Part shown: positions 8,415 through 16,386 of the stretch, piece by piece
Position numbering within the stretch: the stretch's first letter is position 1
How the letters are laid out: each line of letters starts with the position of its first letter
The notes under the pieces: model-generated
Databases searched by the model: none
The model's input: only the letters and a program-made list of their open reading frames with translations
What the model was told of the DNA's origin: nothing
From: Klenkia taihuensis
Lineage (GTDB): Bacteria; Actinomycetota; Actinomycetes; Mycobacteriales; Geodermatophilaceae
Direction: 5' to 3'
Assembly (NCBI RefSeq): GCF_900112525.1
Contig: NZ_FOMD01000003.1
Span: 186,001-250,000 of the forward strand
DNA length: 64,000 nt
Position numbers and translations under genes: made by a program

Positions 8415-8544
8415 CCGCGCCCCGCGCTCGCAGCGCCAGCAGGGGACCGATCATGCAGTCGTACTCGTCCAGCGGGGAGTCGTCGTCCCGGAGGCCGATG
8501 AGGTCCCACTCCCACAGCAGGTCCCGCACAGCACGCTGGTCCAC
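8302..8544 (-). CDS. Small hypothetical protein (80 aa)
   Basis: An 80-aa acidic, probably helical protein from a GTG start at 8544, directly after the TetR gene (5-bp gap). It contains EWDLIGLRDDDSPLDEYDCM, a W-D-x-I-x-L...DEYD pattern that faintly recalls the DUF1871 family; I would not assign it firmly. It and the gene to its left may be the tail of the TetR transcription unit or a separate two-gene element. Function unknown. Confidence 0.55.
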   Translation of the reverse strand: MDQRAVRDLLWEWDLIGLRDDDSPLDEYDCMIGPLLALRARGAGAGEIAAWVGSHAEEHFGLPSTSAADLRLAHAVLALP

Positions 8545-8549
8545 GGGGG

Positions 8550-9116
8550 TCAGTCCAGCAGGTAGTGGCGCAGCGCGGGGCCCAGCCAGGCCTGGGCCTG
8601 GTCGCGGGTCATGTCGACCAGGGGCGGCAGCCGCAGCACGTAGCGGCCCAGCGCGAAGCCCAGCACCGTCGCGCCCACCAGGGCGGCGCGCTCGGGGGCG
8701 CGGTCGTCGGTGACCGCGGCCAGGGCGGGCGCGACCTGGGCGGCGAAGACCGTGCGCATCGCCTCGGCCGCCACCTCGCTGGTGGCGGCCGCGCGCAGCA
8801 GGGCGAGGAACGTGCCGTCGTCCTCCCACACCGCGAAGAACCGGTCCACCAGCACCCGGGACAGGTCACCGGCCCGGACACCGGTCAGGTCGGGGAGCCG
8901 CAGGTCGAGGTCGGCCGCCCGGGTGAACAACCCCTCCTTGCTGCCGAAGTACCGGATGACCAGCGCGGCGTCGACGCCGACGTCGCCGGCCACCGCCCGG
9001 ATCGTCGTCCGCTCGTAGCCGTCGGCGGCGAACCGGCGACGCGCGGCGGCGAGCAGGTCGTCGCGGGTCGCGTCGGCGTCCCGCGCCCGAGCAGGTATGT
9101 CATCGCTCGTGGACAC
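8550..9116 (-). CDS. TetR-family repressor
   Basis: A 188-aa TetR regulator. The N-terminal helix-turn-helix spans about residues 17-63 (DDLLAAARRRFAADGYERTT, IRAVAGDVGVDAALVIRYFG). An all-helical ligand domain follows and ends GRYVLRLPPL. It starts with GTG at 9116. A TACCCT -10 (9124-9129) lies 7 nt upstream, so the message is probably leaderless. It is divergent from an FAD monooxygenase, and three matching 18-bp palindromes occupy the gap and the start of its own gene. It likely represses both genes until an aromatic or xenobiotic substrate binds. Confidence 0.9.
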   Translation of the reverse strand: MSTSDDIPARARDADATRDDLLAAARRRFAADGYERTTIRAVAGDVGVDAALVIRYFGSKEGLFTRAADLDLRLPDLTGVRAGDLSRVLVDRFFAVWEDDGTFLALLRAAATSEVAAEAMRTVFAAQVAPALAAVTDDRAPERAALVGATVLGFALGRYVLRLPPLVDMTRDQAQAWLGPALRHYLLD

Positions 9117-9181
9117 GACCAGCAGGGTATGTCATCTGGTGTTGACAGCAGAGCTACGGTGCATGTCATCGAGCGATGACA
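9098..9181. promoter_or_regulatory. Three tandem 18-bp TetR-type operators with divergent promoters
   Basis: Three sites share the form tgtcat..NN..tgaca or close: 9098-9115 tgtcatcgctcgtggaca, 9130-9147 tgtcatctggtgttgaca, 9164-9181 tgtcatcgagcgatgaca. The third is a perfect palindrome with a 2-bp centre; the others are imperfect. Centres are 32 and 34 bp apart, near three helical turns. Site 2 carries a TTGACA -35 (9142-9147) for the rightward gene, with tgtcat (9164-9169) in site 3 as a possible -10. Site 2 also lies upstream of the tetR -10, and site 1 covers the tetR start. This predicts control of both genes. Confidence 0.75.
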
Positions 9182-9192
9182 GGAGGCGGTCC

Positions 9193-10461
9193 GTGGACGA
9201 CGTCCTGGTGGTGGGAGCCGGGCCGACCGGCTGCACGGTCGCCGCGGAGGTCGCCCGCGCCGGCGGCCGGGTCACCGTGCTCGACCGGCACGAGGCCCCC
9301 AGCCCGCTGTCCCGCGCCTTCGGCGTGCACGCCCGCACCCTCGAGCAGCTCGACAGCCGCGGGCTGGCCGACGAGCTGGTCGCCACCGGCACCCCGGTCG
9401 ACCACCTGCGGCTGGTCGGCCGGGCCGGCATCGACCTCTCGCGCCTGCCGACCCGCTTCCCGTTCGTGCTCATGACCCCGCAGGTGCACGTCGACCGGCT
9501 GCTGGAGCGGCACGCCCGCGACTGCGGCGCCCGGGTCGAGCGCGCCGTCCGGGTCACCGGTCTGACCCAGGACGACGACGGCGTCACCGTCACCGCCGGC
9601 GACCGCCGCTGGCGGGCCCGGTACGTGGTCGGCGCGGACGGCGTGCACAGCACCGTGCGGCAGCTGGCCGGGGTCCGGTTCCCCGGCCGGGCGGTGCTCA
9701 GCTCGGTGGTGCTGGCCGACGTCCGGCTGGATCTGGCACCGGACGACCTGCGGGTGGACGTCGACGAGCACGGCTTCGGGTTCCTGGCCCCGTTCGGCGA
9801 CGGCTGGTTCCGCCTCATCGGCTGGGACCGGCGCCGCCAGGTCGGCACCGACGTCCCGGTGGAGGACGGCGAGGTGGCCGGCCTGCTGGACCGGGTGTTC
9901 GGGCTGGCGCCCGGGCCGACCCGGTGGACCTCGCGGTTCTCCTGCGACGAGCGGCAGGCCCCGGCCTACCGCGCCGGCCGGGTGCTCCTGGCCGGGGACG
10001 CCGCGCACGTGCACTCCCCGGCCGGCGGGCAGGGCATGAACACCGGCATCCAGGACGCGTTCAACCTGGGCTGGCGGCTGGCCACCGGCGACCTGGACGG
10101 CTACGAGCGCGAGCGGCACCCGGTCGGCCGCACCGTGCTGCGGTCCAGCGGCGCCACCATCCGGCTGATGACCCTCGGCGGCACCCGCGGGCGGCTGGCC
10201 CGGGCGGTCGCGCTGCGCGGCCTGCTCCGGCTCCCGCCGGTCGCGCACGGCGGCGCCGGGACGTTCTCCGGCATCGCGATCCGCTACCCGGGCCCCGGCC
10301 CGGTCGGCACCCGCGCGGCCGCCGTCCCGCTGCACGGCCCGCGCCTGGCCGAGCGGCAGCGGTCGGCCGGGTTCGTCCGGGTCCCGGCCGCCGACCGGGT
10401 GGACGGCGGCCTCGGCCTGCTGGTCCGGCCCGACGGCTACGTGGCCGAGGTCAGCCCGTGA
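9193..10461 (+). CDS. FAD-dependent monooxygenase (PheA/TfdB-like, aromatic hydroxylase)
   Basis: A 422-aa class A flavin monooxygenase. It has an FAD GxGxxG motif at the very N-terminus (VVGAGPTGCTVAAEVARAG), a DG motif (VGADGVHSTVRQLAG), and the GDAAHVHSPAGGQGMNTGIQ FAD/ribityl motif near residue 275. It is shorter than phenol hydroxylases and lacks most of the C-terminal thioredoxin-like domain. The GTG at 9193 was chosen because aggagg (9181-9186) sits 6 nt upstream. The adjacent TetR repressor suggests induction by its substrate. Rifampicin monooxygenases are relatives, but nothing here fixes the substrate. Confidence 0.87.
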   Translation: MDDVLVVGAGPTGCTVAAEVARAGGRVTVLDRHEAPSPLSRAFGVHARTLEQLDSRGLADELVATGTPVDHLRLVGRAGIDLSRLPTRFPFVLMTPQVHVDRLLERHARDCGARVERAVRVTGLTQDDDGVTVTAGDRRWRARYVVGADGVHSTVRQLAGVRFPGRAVLSSVVLADVRLDLAPDDLRVDVDEHGFGFLAPFGDGWFRLIGWDRRRQVGTDVPVEDGEVAGLLDRVFGLAPGPTRWTSRFSCDERQAPAYRAGRVLLAGDAAHVHSPAGGQGMNTGIQDAFNLGWRLATGDLDGYERERHPVGRTVLRSSGATIRLMTLGGTRGRLARAVALRGLLRLPPVAHGGAGTFSGIAIRYPGPGPVGTRAAAVPLHGPRLAERQRSAGFVRVPAADRVDGGLGLLVRPDGYVAEVSP

Positions 10462-10546
10462 CGACGGCGGTGCGGCCGCGTTGCGGGGTGATGTCGGCGG
10501 CGGTCCGCGGTGTGCGCACCGGCCCGGGCTGGGCAGACTGGCCGCC

Positions 10547-11647
10547 GTGGACCTCTCCGAGCTCGACCTCGTCGACCACCACTGCCACGGGCTGATCACC
10601 CGCGACCTCGACCGGCCCGAGTTCGAGTCGATGCTCACCGAGGCCGCGGCGCCCAGCGCGCTGGGCGGGTCGCTGTTCGACTCGCAGATCGGTTTCGCCC
10701 TCCGCCGGTTCTGCGCCCCGGTGCTGGACCTGGAGCCGCACGCCGACCCCGACGCCTACCTGGCCCGCCGCGCCGAGCTGGGCGCCGCGGAGGTCAACCG
10801 GCGGATGCTGGCCGCCACCGGCACCCAGACCTTCCTCGTCGACACCGGCTACCTGCCCGAGCCGATCACCACCCCCGACGAGCTGGCCGCGCTCACCGGC
10901 GGACGGGGACACGAGGTCGTGCGCCTGGAACTGGTCGCGTCGCAGGTGCTCGAGCGGTCGGGCGCCGGCGCGTTCCCCGAGGCGTTCCGCACCGAGCTGG
11001 CCCGCCGCTGCGCCACCGCCGTCGGGGTCAAGTCGATCGCCGCCTACCGCGCCGGGCTGGCCCTGGGCGGGCAGCGCCCGACCGACCTGGCCGTCACCGC
11101 CGCCGCCGACCGGCTGCTGCACACCGGCAGCACCCGGGTCGCCGACCCCGTGCTGCACGAGTTCCTGGTCTGGTCGGGCATCGACCTGGGCATGCCGGTG
11201 CAGTTCCACGTCGGCTACGGCGACGCCGACACCGACCTGCACCGCGGCGACCCGCTGCTGATGACCGACCTGCTGCGGGCCACGGAACCGCACGGCGTGC
11301 CGATCATGCTGCTGCACACCTACCCGTTCCACCGCAACGCCGGCTTCCTCGCCCAGGTCTTCGGGCACGTGTTCGCCGACGTCGGGCTGGCCACGCACAA
11401 CCTCGGCGCCCGCTCGGCGGCGCTGGTCGCCGAGCTGCTGGAGCTGGCCCCCTTCGGCAAGGTGCTGTTCTCCTCCGACGCCTTCGGCCTGGCCGAGCTG
11501 TACCTGCTGGGCACCGTGCTGTTCCGCCGCGGGCTGGGGTCCTTCCTCGACGGCGGCGTCGCCGACGGCGCCTGGACGGCGGCCGACGCGCAGCGGGTCG
11601 CCGCGATGATCGGCGCGGACAACGCGCGGCGGGCGTACCGGCTGTGA
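10547..11647 (+). CDS. Amidohydrolase-superfamily protein
   Basis: A 366-aa TIM-barrel metal hydrolase of the amidohydrolase_2/FluG-like group. The start of the barrel shows DHHCHG (HxH = H12, H14). Later metal-ligand candidates are VQFHVGYGD and MLLHTYPFHRNAG, and FSSDAFG supplies the late-barrel Asp. GTG 10547 follows a CAGACT hexamer by 7 nt, consistent with a leaderless start. It overlaps the M20 peptidase gene by 4 bp (GTGA), so the two probably act in one pathway, for instance hydrolysis of an amide or amino-acid conjugate. Substrate unknown. Confidence 0.8.
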   Translation: MDLSELDLVDHHCHGLITRDLDRPEFESMLTEAAAPSALGGSLFDSQIGFALRRFCAPVLDLEPHADPDAYLARRAELGAAEVNRRMLAATGTQTFLVDTGYLPEPITTPDELAALTGGRGHEVVRLELVASQVLERSGAGAFPEAFRTELARRCATAVGVKSIAAYRAGLALGGQRPTDLAVTAAADRLLHTGSTRVADPVLHEFLVWSGIDLGMPVQFHVGYGDADTDLHRGDPLLMTDLLRATEPHGVPIMLLHTYPFHRNAGFLAQVFGHVFADVGLATHNLGARSAALVAELLELAPFGKVLFSSDAFGLAELYLLGTVLFRRGLGSFLDGGVADGAWTAADAQRVAAMIGADNARRAYRL

Positions 11648-12831
11648 ACGTCGACGACTGGTACGACCGGCTGCACGCCGCCGTCCTCGAGGAGCTGCCG
11701 GCCGCCGTCGAGCTGCGGCACGCGCTGCACGCCGACCCCCGCCGCTCCGGCGACGAGACCGACACCGCGGCCGCCGTCGTGGCCGCCCTGGGGCAGGGGG
11801 AGGGCCGGGAGGTCGCCGGCACCGGCCGCCTGGTCCGGGTGGGGACGGCGACCGGGCCCACCGTCGCGCTGCGCGCCGAGCTCGACGGGCTGGCCGTGCT
11901 CGAGCAGACCGGTGTCGACTGGGCGTCGACGAGCGGGGTCATGCACGCCTGCGGCCACGACGCGCACCTGGCCGGGCTGGTCGCGGTCTGCCGCGCCGTC
12001 GCCCGGGTCGGCGGGCCGGCCCCGCTGCTGGCGCTGCTGCAGCCGCGGGAGGAGTCCGCACCCTCCGGCGCGCGGGACATCGCGCAGTCGGGCCTGCTGG
12101 CCGACGAGCAGGTGGTCGCCGTCGTCGCCGCGCACGTGCAGCCGCAGCTGGCCGCCGGGGTCGTCAACGCCACCCCCGGGCCGGTCAACGCGGCCACCGA
12201 CGAGTTCACCATCACCGTCACCGGGCACGGCGGCCACGGCGGCTACCCGCACACCACGCACGACCCGGTGCTGGCGCTGGCCGCGGTGGTGGTCAACCTG
12301 CAGCAGCTGGTCAGCCGCCGGGTCGACCCGACCGTGGGCGCCGTCCTCGCGGTCACCCAGCTCGACGCCGGCACCAGCTTCAACGTCGTCCCCGACACCG
12401 CCCGGGCCCGCGGCGGCCTGCGGGTCATGCGGGAGAGCGACCGGACCGCCTTGCTCACCGCGCTCACCGAGGTCGCCGAGCACACCGCCGCCGCCCACGG
12501 CTGCACCGCCGAGGTGCACAGCGAGAGCAACGAGCCGGTGCTGGCCAACGACCCCGAGCTCGCCCGGGCCGCGCTGCCGTGGCTCGAGCGCGCCGGGGTG
12601 CAGGTGGACGACAGCTGGCGGTCCTTCGGCGCCGACGACTTCAGCCACTACTGCGCCGACGCGCGCGGGCTCATGCTCTTCCTCGGCGTCGACGGCGGGA
12701 CGGCCGACGACCGCGGCCGGCGTCCGGGCCTGCACGCACCCCGGTTCCTGCCCGAGGACGAGGTGGTCGGGCAGGTCGCCGCGGCGCTGCTGGCCGGGTA
12801 CCTGGCCGGTGCGCAGCTGCTGGCCGCCTAG
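11644..12831 (+). CDS. M20D-family amidohydrolase/peptidase (hippurate or IAA-amino acid hydrolase-like)
   Basis: A 395-aa di-metal aminoacylase-type enzyme that cleaves N-acyl-amino acids or amide conjugates. Visible are MHACGHDAHLAGL (C103 and H105 as the family's metal ligands), the general-base Glu pair in QPREESAPSGA (E136-E137), and the dimerisation-domain segment GHGGHGGYPHTTHDP. Translation is coupled to the amidohydrolase by a GTGA overlap. Its TAG stop is part of the putative promoter of the next gene. Confidence 0.87.
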   Translation: MNVDDWYDRLHAAVLEELPAAVELRHALHADPRRSGDETDTAAAVVAALGQGEGREVAGTGRLVRVGTATGPTVALRAELDGLAVLEQTGVDWASTSGVMHACGHDAHLAGLVAVCRAVARVGGPAPLLALLQPREESAPSGARDIAQSGLLADEQVVAVVAAHVQPQLAAGVVNATPGPVNAATDEFTITVTGHGGHGGYPHTTHDPVLALAAVVVNLQQLVSRRVDPTVGAVLAVTQLDAGTSFNVVPDTARARGGLRVMRESDRTALLTALTEVAEHTAAAHGCTAEVHSESNEPVLANDPELARAALPWLERAGVQVDDSWRSFGADDFSHYCADARGLMLFLGVDGGTADDRGRRPGLHAPRFLPEDEVVGQVAAALLAGYLAGAQLLAA

Positions 12832-12834
12832 CCT
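12829..12834 (+). promoter_or_regulatory. Leaderless -10 (TAGCCT) for the YibE/F gene
   Basis: TAGCCT lies 6 nt before GTG 12841 and its TAG is also the stop codon of the M20 peptidase gene. No ribosome site is present, which fits a leaderless message. Confidence 0.5.
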
Positions 12835-12840
12835 TCCCCC

Positions 12841-14094
12841 GTGCCGGCCCACTCCCACTCGCACGCCCACGCCGACGAGCCACCGCCGACCCCGGAGGCG
12901 GCCACCCGCCGCACGCGGGCGACCTGGCTGATGCTGCTCGTGCTGGTCCCCGTCGGGCTGGCCACGGTCATCGGGCTGGTCGCGCTGTGGCCCTCCGGCG
13001 ACGCCTCCCGCGCCCAGCAGGCGGCGGAGTCCTTTCAACCGCCGGGCACCACCTTCCCCGACGCGACGGTGCAGTCGCTGCAGACGGTGGACTGCTCCGA
13101 CGGGTCGGCGTCCGGGCAGCAGCTGACCTGCGGCACCGCCGTGGTCGAGGTGACCGACGGGGAGGGCGCCGGGGACTTCGTCTCGATCGACCTGCCGCCG
13201 GAGGTCGTCGGCGTCGGGATCGAGGTCGGCGACGGGTTCGTGCTGACCCGCTCCGTCGACCCGGCGACCGGGGACCCCAGCTACGCGTTCTCCGACTTCC
13301 AGCGCAGCACCCCGATCATCACGCTCGCCCTGGCGTTCGTGCTGGTGGTGGCCGCGGTCGCCCGGCTGCGGGGGATCGCCGCGCTGGTGGGGCTGGGGTT
13401 CGCCTTCGTCGTCCTGCTGCAGTTCATCCTGCCGGGGATCCTCACCGAGTCCTCGCCGACGCTGGTCACGCTGGTCGGCAGCGCGGCGATCATGTTCGTC
13501 GTCCTGTACCTGGCGCACGGGTTCAGCGCCCGGACGACGACGGCGCTCATCGGCACGCTGTTCGGCCTGGTGCTGGTCGCCGTCATGGGGGCGCTGGCGG
13601 TGTCGGCGGCGCGGCTGACCGGGTTCTCCAGCGAGGAGACCATCCAGCTGCAGACCTACGACCCCACGCTGGACTTCTCCGGCCTGGTGCTGGCCGGCAT
13701 CACCGTCGCCGGGCTGGGCGTGCTCAACGACGTGACCATCACCCAGGCCTCGGCGATCTGGCAGCTGCACGAGGTCGACCCCACGATGGGCGCCCGGCAG
13801 CTGTTCGCCCGCGGGATGACGGTGGGGCGCGACCACATCGCCTCGACCATCTACACGATCGTCTTCGCCTACGCGGGTGCCTCGCTGCCGGTGCTGCTGC
13901 TGGTCGAGATCTACGACCGGCCGCTGTGGACCGTGCTCACGGGGACCCAGGTCGGCGAGGAGGTCATCCGCACGCTGGTCGGTGCCATCGCGCTGGTCCT
14001 CGCCGTCCCCGTGACGACGGCGGCCGGCGCCTTCTTCGCCACCGCCGCGGGCGACAAGCCGGCGCCGAAGCTGCTGGCCCGGTTCGGCCGGTGA
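12841..14094 (+). CDS. YibE/F-family membrane protein
   Basis: A 417-aa membrane protein of the YibE/F-like family. It has a His-rich N-terminal stretch (HSHSHAHAD), one membrane segment at about 28-50, an extracytoplasmic beta-rich region to about residue 155, then roughly six membrane segments. The conserved core GLGVLNDVTITQASAIWQL (about residues 295-315) is typical. The family is thought to be transport-related but its function is not established; the N-terminal histidines might bind metal. It overlaps the following methyltransferase gene by 4 bp (GTGA). Confidence 0.85.
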   Translation: MPAHSHSHAHADEPPPTPEAATRRTRATWLMLLVLVPVGLATVIGLVALWPSGDASRAQQAAESFQPPGTTFPDATVQSLQTVDCSDGSASGQQLTCGTAVVEVTDGEGAGDFVSIDLPPEVVGVGIEVGDGFVLTRSVDPATGDPSYAFSDFQRSTPIITLALAFVLVVAAVARLRGIAALVGLGFAFVVLLQFILPGILTESSPTLVTLVGSAAIMFVVLYLAHGFSARTTTALIGTLFGLVLVAVMGALAVSAARLTGFSSEETIQLQTYDPTLDFSGLVLAGITVAGLGVLNDVTITQASAIWQLHEVDPTMGARQLFARGMTVGRDHIASTIYTIVFAYAGASLPVLLLVEIYDRPLWTVLTGTQVGEEVIRTLVGAIALVLAVPVTTAAGAFFATAAGDKPAPKLLARFGR

Positions 14095-14711
14095 CCCGCA
14101 CCGAGGAGCTGCTGGCCGCGGCCGCGGCGGCGCCGGGGTTCATGCCCGCCGACGAGGGCCGGGCGCTGTACGAGGCCGCCCGGGCCGTGGCCGTCGACGG
14201 CCCGCTGCTGGAGATCGGCAGCTGGATGGGCAAGTCAGCGCTCTACCTGGCCGCGGCCGCCGCGGAGGCCGGCCGGGTGGTCGTGACCGTCGACCACCAC
14301 CGTGGCTCCGAGGAGCACCAGCCCGGGTGGGAGTACCACCAGCCCGAGCTCGTCGACCCGGCCACCGGCCTGCTGGACACGCTGCCCTCGTTCCGGCGCA
14401 CCGTGCACCCGGCCGAGGACCTGGTGGTCGCCGTCGTCGGCCGGTCGGAGGTGCTCGCACCGCTGTGGTCCAGCCCGCCGGCGCTGCTGTTCCTGGACGG
14501 CTCGCACACCGAGGAGTCCGCGCGGCGGGACCAGGACGCCTGGGTCGGGAAGCTCGCCGTGGGCGGCACGCTGGCGGTGCACGACGTCTTCCCCGACCCC
14601 GCCGACGGCGGACAGGCCCCGTTCGGCGTCTACACCCGGGTGCTGGCGTCCGGGGACTTCACCGAGCTGCCCGGCACCGGGTCGCTGCGGGTGCTGCGCC
14701 GCGACCGCTGA
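14091..14711 (+). CDS. Class I SAM-dependent methyltransferase
   Basis: A 206-aa protein with a Rossmann-type SAM site: LLEIGSWMGKSALYLA (residues about 39-54) and VVVTVDHHRGSEEH after it. ALLFLDGSHTEESARRDQDA near residue 130 is typical of the Methyltransf_24/CmcI-like group that acts on sugars or small molecules. It is co-translated with the YibE/F gene through a GTGA overlap. Acceptor unknown. Confidence 0.8.
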   Translation: MTRTEELLAAAAAAPGFMPADEGRALYEAARAVAVDGPLLEIGSWMGKSALYLAAAAAEAGRVVVTVDHHRGSEEHQPGWEYHQPELVDPATGLLDTLPSFRRTVHPAEDLVVAVVGRSEVLAPLWSSPPALLFLDGSHTEESARRDQDAWVGKLAVGGTLAVHDVFPDPADGGQAPFGVYTRVLASGDFTELPGTGSLRVLRRDR

Positions 14712-14743
14712 GACCTGTCGGTGGTCCGGGGCACGATGGGCCG

Positions 14744-15076
14744 GTGACCGCACCCGAGGAGCAGCTGTGCCGGGCCCGCACCGAGACGCGGGCGCAGATC
14801 GCCGCGCTGACCGCCGACTACGCCGCGGTGGTCGAGGCGTCGAAGGGGTCCAACGCCGACGACGAGCACGACCCGGAGGGCCAGACGATCGGGTTCGAGC
14901 GGGCCCAGCTCGGCTCGGTGCTCGAGCAGGCCCGCGCCCGGCTGGCCGAGCTCGACGCCGCGGTCGCCCGGGTGGCCGACGGCAGCTACGGCCGCTGCGA
15001 GGTCTGCGGCGCACCCATCGGCGACGCCCGGCTGGAGGCCCGCCCCGCGGCCCGCACCTGCATCCAGCACGCCTGA
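14744..15076 (+). CDS. DksA/TraR-type zinc-finger protein
   Basis: A 110-aa protein with a long N-terminal helical hairpin (FERAQLGSVLEQARARLAEL) and a C-terminal DksA/TraR C4-type finger, RCEVCGAPIGDARLEARP followed by TCIQH. The ligands are C85, C88, C106 and His109 in place of the usual fourth Cys. Such proteins bind in the RNA polymerase secondary channel, but whether this one does is unknown. A CACGAT hexamer lies 6 nt before GTG 14744. It ends 3 bp from the convergent gene at 15080. Confidence 0.8.
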   Translation: MTAPEEQLCRARTETRAQIAALTADYAAVVEASKGSNADDEHDPEGQTIGFERAQLGSVLEQARARLAELDAAVARVADGSYGRCEVCGAPIGDARLEARPAARTCIQHA

Positions 15077-15079
15077 CCG

Positions 15080-15361
15080 TCAGCCGGCCAGCAGCCCGAC
15101 CCCGGTGACCAGCAGGACCACCGCGCCGAGCAGCCGGCGGAACGGGTTCACCCCGCGCAGCAGCTCGTCCCCGGCCCACCACACCAGCGCCACCCGGGTG
15201 CCGACGAACACCGCCGTGCCCCACGGGCCCTGGTCGACCACCTGCCGGACGAGGGTCAGCACGAGGAAGGCCCAGGCCGCCGCGTTGGGCCACTGCGCGA
15301 CGGTCCAGCGCCGGTCGGCCCGGGTGCGGTCGGCCAGCAGCCGGTCCAGCGCCCGCCTCAT
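15080..15361 (-). CDS. Small membrane protein (93 aa)
   Basis: A 93-aa protein with a basic N-terminus (about 20 residues, LLADRTRADRRW) and three hydrophobic segments: AAAWAFLVLTLVRQV, TAVFVGTRVALVWWAG, and LLGAVVLLVTGVGLLAG. It is the last gene of the four-gene leftward operon and begins in an ATGA overlap with the gene before it. I do not recognise a family. Its position suggests a membrane partner for the glycosyltransferase/methyltransferase pathway. Confidence 0.7.
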   Translation of the reverse strand: MRRALDRLLADRTRADRRWTVAQWPNAAAWAFLVLTLVRQVVDQGPWGTAVFVGTRVALVWWAGDELLRGVNPFRRLLGAVVLLVTGVGLLAG

Positions 15362-16386
15362 CGCGGCTCGGCGGCCAGGAACGCGGGGTCGGTGAACAGC
15401 GCCGCGCCGGGGGTCGCCCCCGACAGGGCGTCGGCGGCCAGCACCACCGCGGCCGCCGTCCAGGTGGTGCGCTCGACCGGCCACACCGCGTCGTCGGCGA
15501 ACACGTAGCCGGTCCAGTAGCCGCCGTCCTCGTGCCGCAGGTGCTGCATCGCGGCCAGCTGCTCGGTCGCCGCGTCGGCCTGGCCGGCCGCGGCCAGGGC
15601 CATCGCCAGCTCGCAGGTCTCCGCCCCGGTCACCCAGGGTCGGTCGGCCACGCACCGCACCCCCAGCCCCGGGACGACGAAGGCGTCCCACGACGCCGCG
15701 AGCCGGTCCTCGGCCGCCGCGCCGGTCAGCGCGCCGCCGAGCACCGGGTAGTACCAGTCCATCGAGAACCGCGACCGGTCGGCGAAGGCACCCGGGTCGT
15801 CGGTCAGCGCCGCCTGGAGCCGGGTGGCCGCGGCGGTCCAGAGCGGCCGGGCCTCGCCGACCCGGTCGGCCAGGGCGAGCCCGCAGCGCAGTGCCTGCAG
15901 CAGCGAGGAGCAGCCGGTGAGCAGCGCGGTGGTGTCCGGCGTCCCGTCCGGGCGCAGCGCCCACCCGACCGCGCCCGAGGTCAGCTGCATCCGGCAGACC
16001 AGGTCCAGCGCCCGGGTCACCGCGCCCCACCAGCGGGTGCCGGACGAGCCGGTGACCAGCGCATGGTGCAGCGCGCCGACGGCCAGGTAGCCGGCGTGGT
16101 TGGCCTCGACGCCGGGCGCGGTCACCGCGCCGTCCCGCCACTCCGCCGGGAAGCCGCCCGAGGGGAGCTGTCGCCGGGCGAGCCAGTCCAGCGCCGCGGC
16201 GGCCTCGTCGACCCGCCCGCCGGCGGTCAGCGCCATCGCCGCCTCGACGGAGTCCCAGGCGTCCAGCGCGCCGCCGCGCCACCACGGGAGCATCCCGTCG
16301 GCGGCCTGCTCGGCGGCGATCGCGGCCACCGTCGCCGCGACGTCGTCGGCCCCGAGGACGCCCGGGACCTCCGGCAGCAGGGTCAC
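15358..16386 (-). CDS. Prenyltransferase/squalene-oxidase-repeat-like (alpha/alpha-barrel) protein
   Basis: A 342-aa protein with repeated helical pairs carrying Gly-Trp/Gly-Phe and small-residue turns (WWRGGALDAWDSVEAAMAL, RQLPSGGFPAEW, MQLTSGAVGWAL, HEDGGYWTGYVF), as in prenyltransferase or terpene-cyclase-like alpha/alpha barrels. No DxDD or DDxxD catalytic motif is visible, so true prenyl transfer or cyclisation is doubtful; a glycan-acting (alpha/alpha)6 barrel is an alternative. It starts at GTG 16386 in an overlap with the methyltransferase stop. Third gene of the operon beginning with the GT4 gene. Confidence 0.75.
   Translation of the reverse strand: MTLLPEVPGVLGADDVAATVAAIAAEQAADGMLPWWRGGALDAWDSVEAAMALTAGGRVDEAAAALDWLARRQLPSGGFPAEWRDGAVTAPGVEANHAGYLAVGALHHALVTGSSGTRWWGAVTRALDLVCRMQLTSGAVGWALRPDGTPDTTALLTGCSSLLQALRCGLALADRVGEARPLWTAAATRLQAALTDDPGAFADRSRFSMDWYYPVLGGALTGAAAEDRLAASWDAFVVPGLGVRCVADRPWVTGAETCELAMALAAAGQADAATEQLAAMQHLRHEDGGYWTGYVFADDAVWPVERTTWTAAAVVLAADALSGATPGAALFTDPAFLAAEPR

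Noticed and set aside
9193-10461. Assignment of the second flavin monooxygenase as a rifampicin-inactivating enzyme
   Set aside because: Only the general family is visible; no rifampicin-specific residues could be identified and the C-terminal domain is reduced.
15358-16386. Calling the barrel protein a terpene cyclase or squalene-hopene cyclase
   Set aside because: No DxDD or DDxxD motif and only about half the length of such cyclases.
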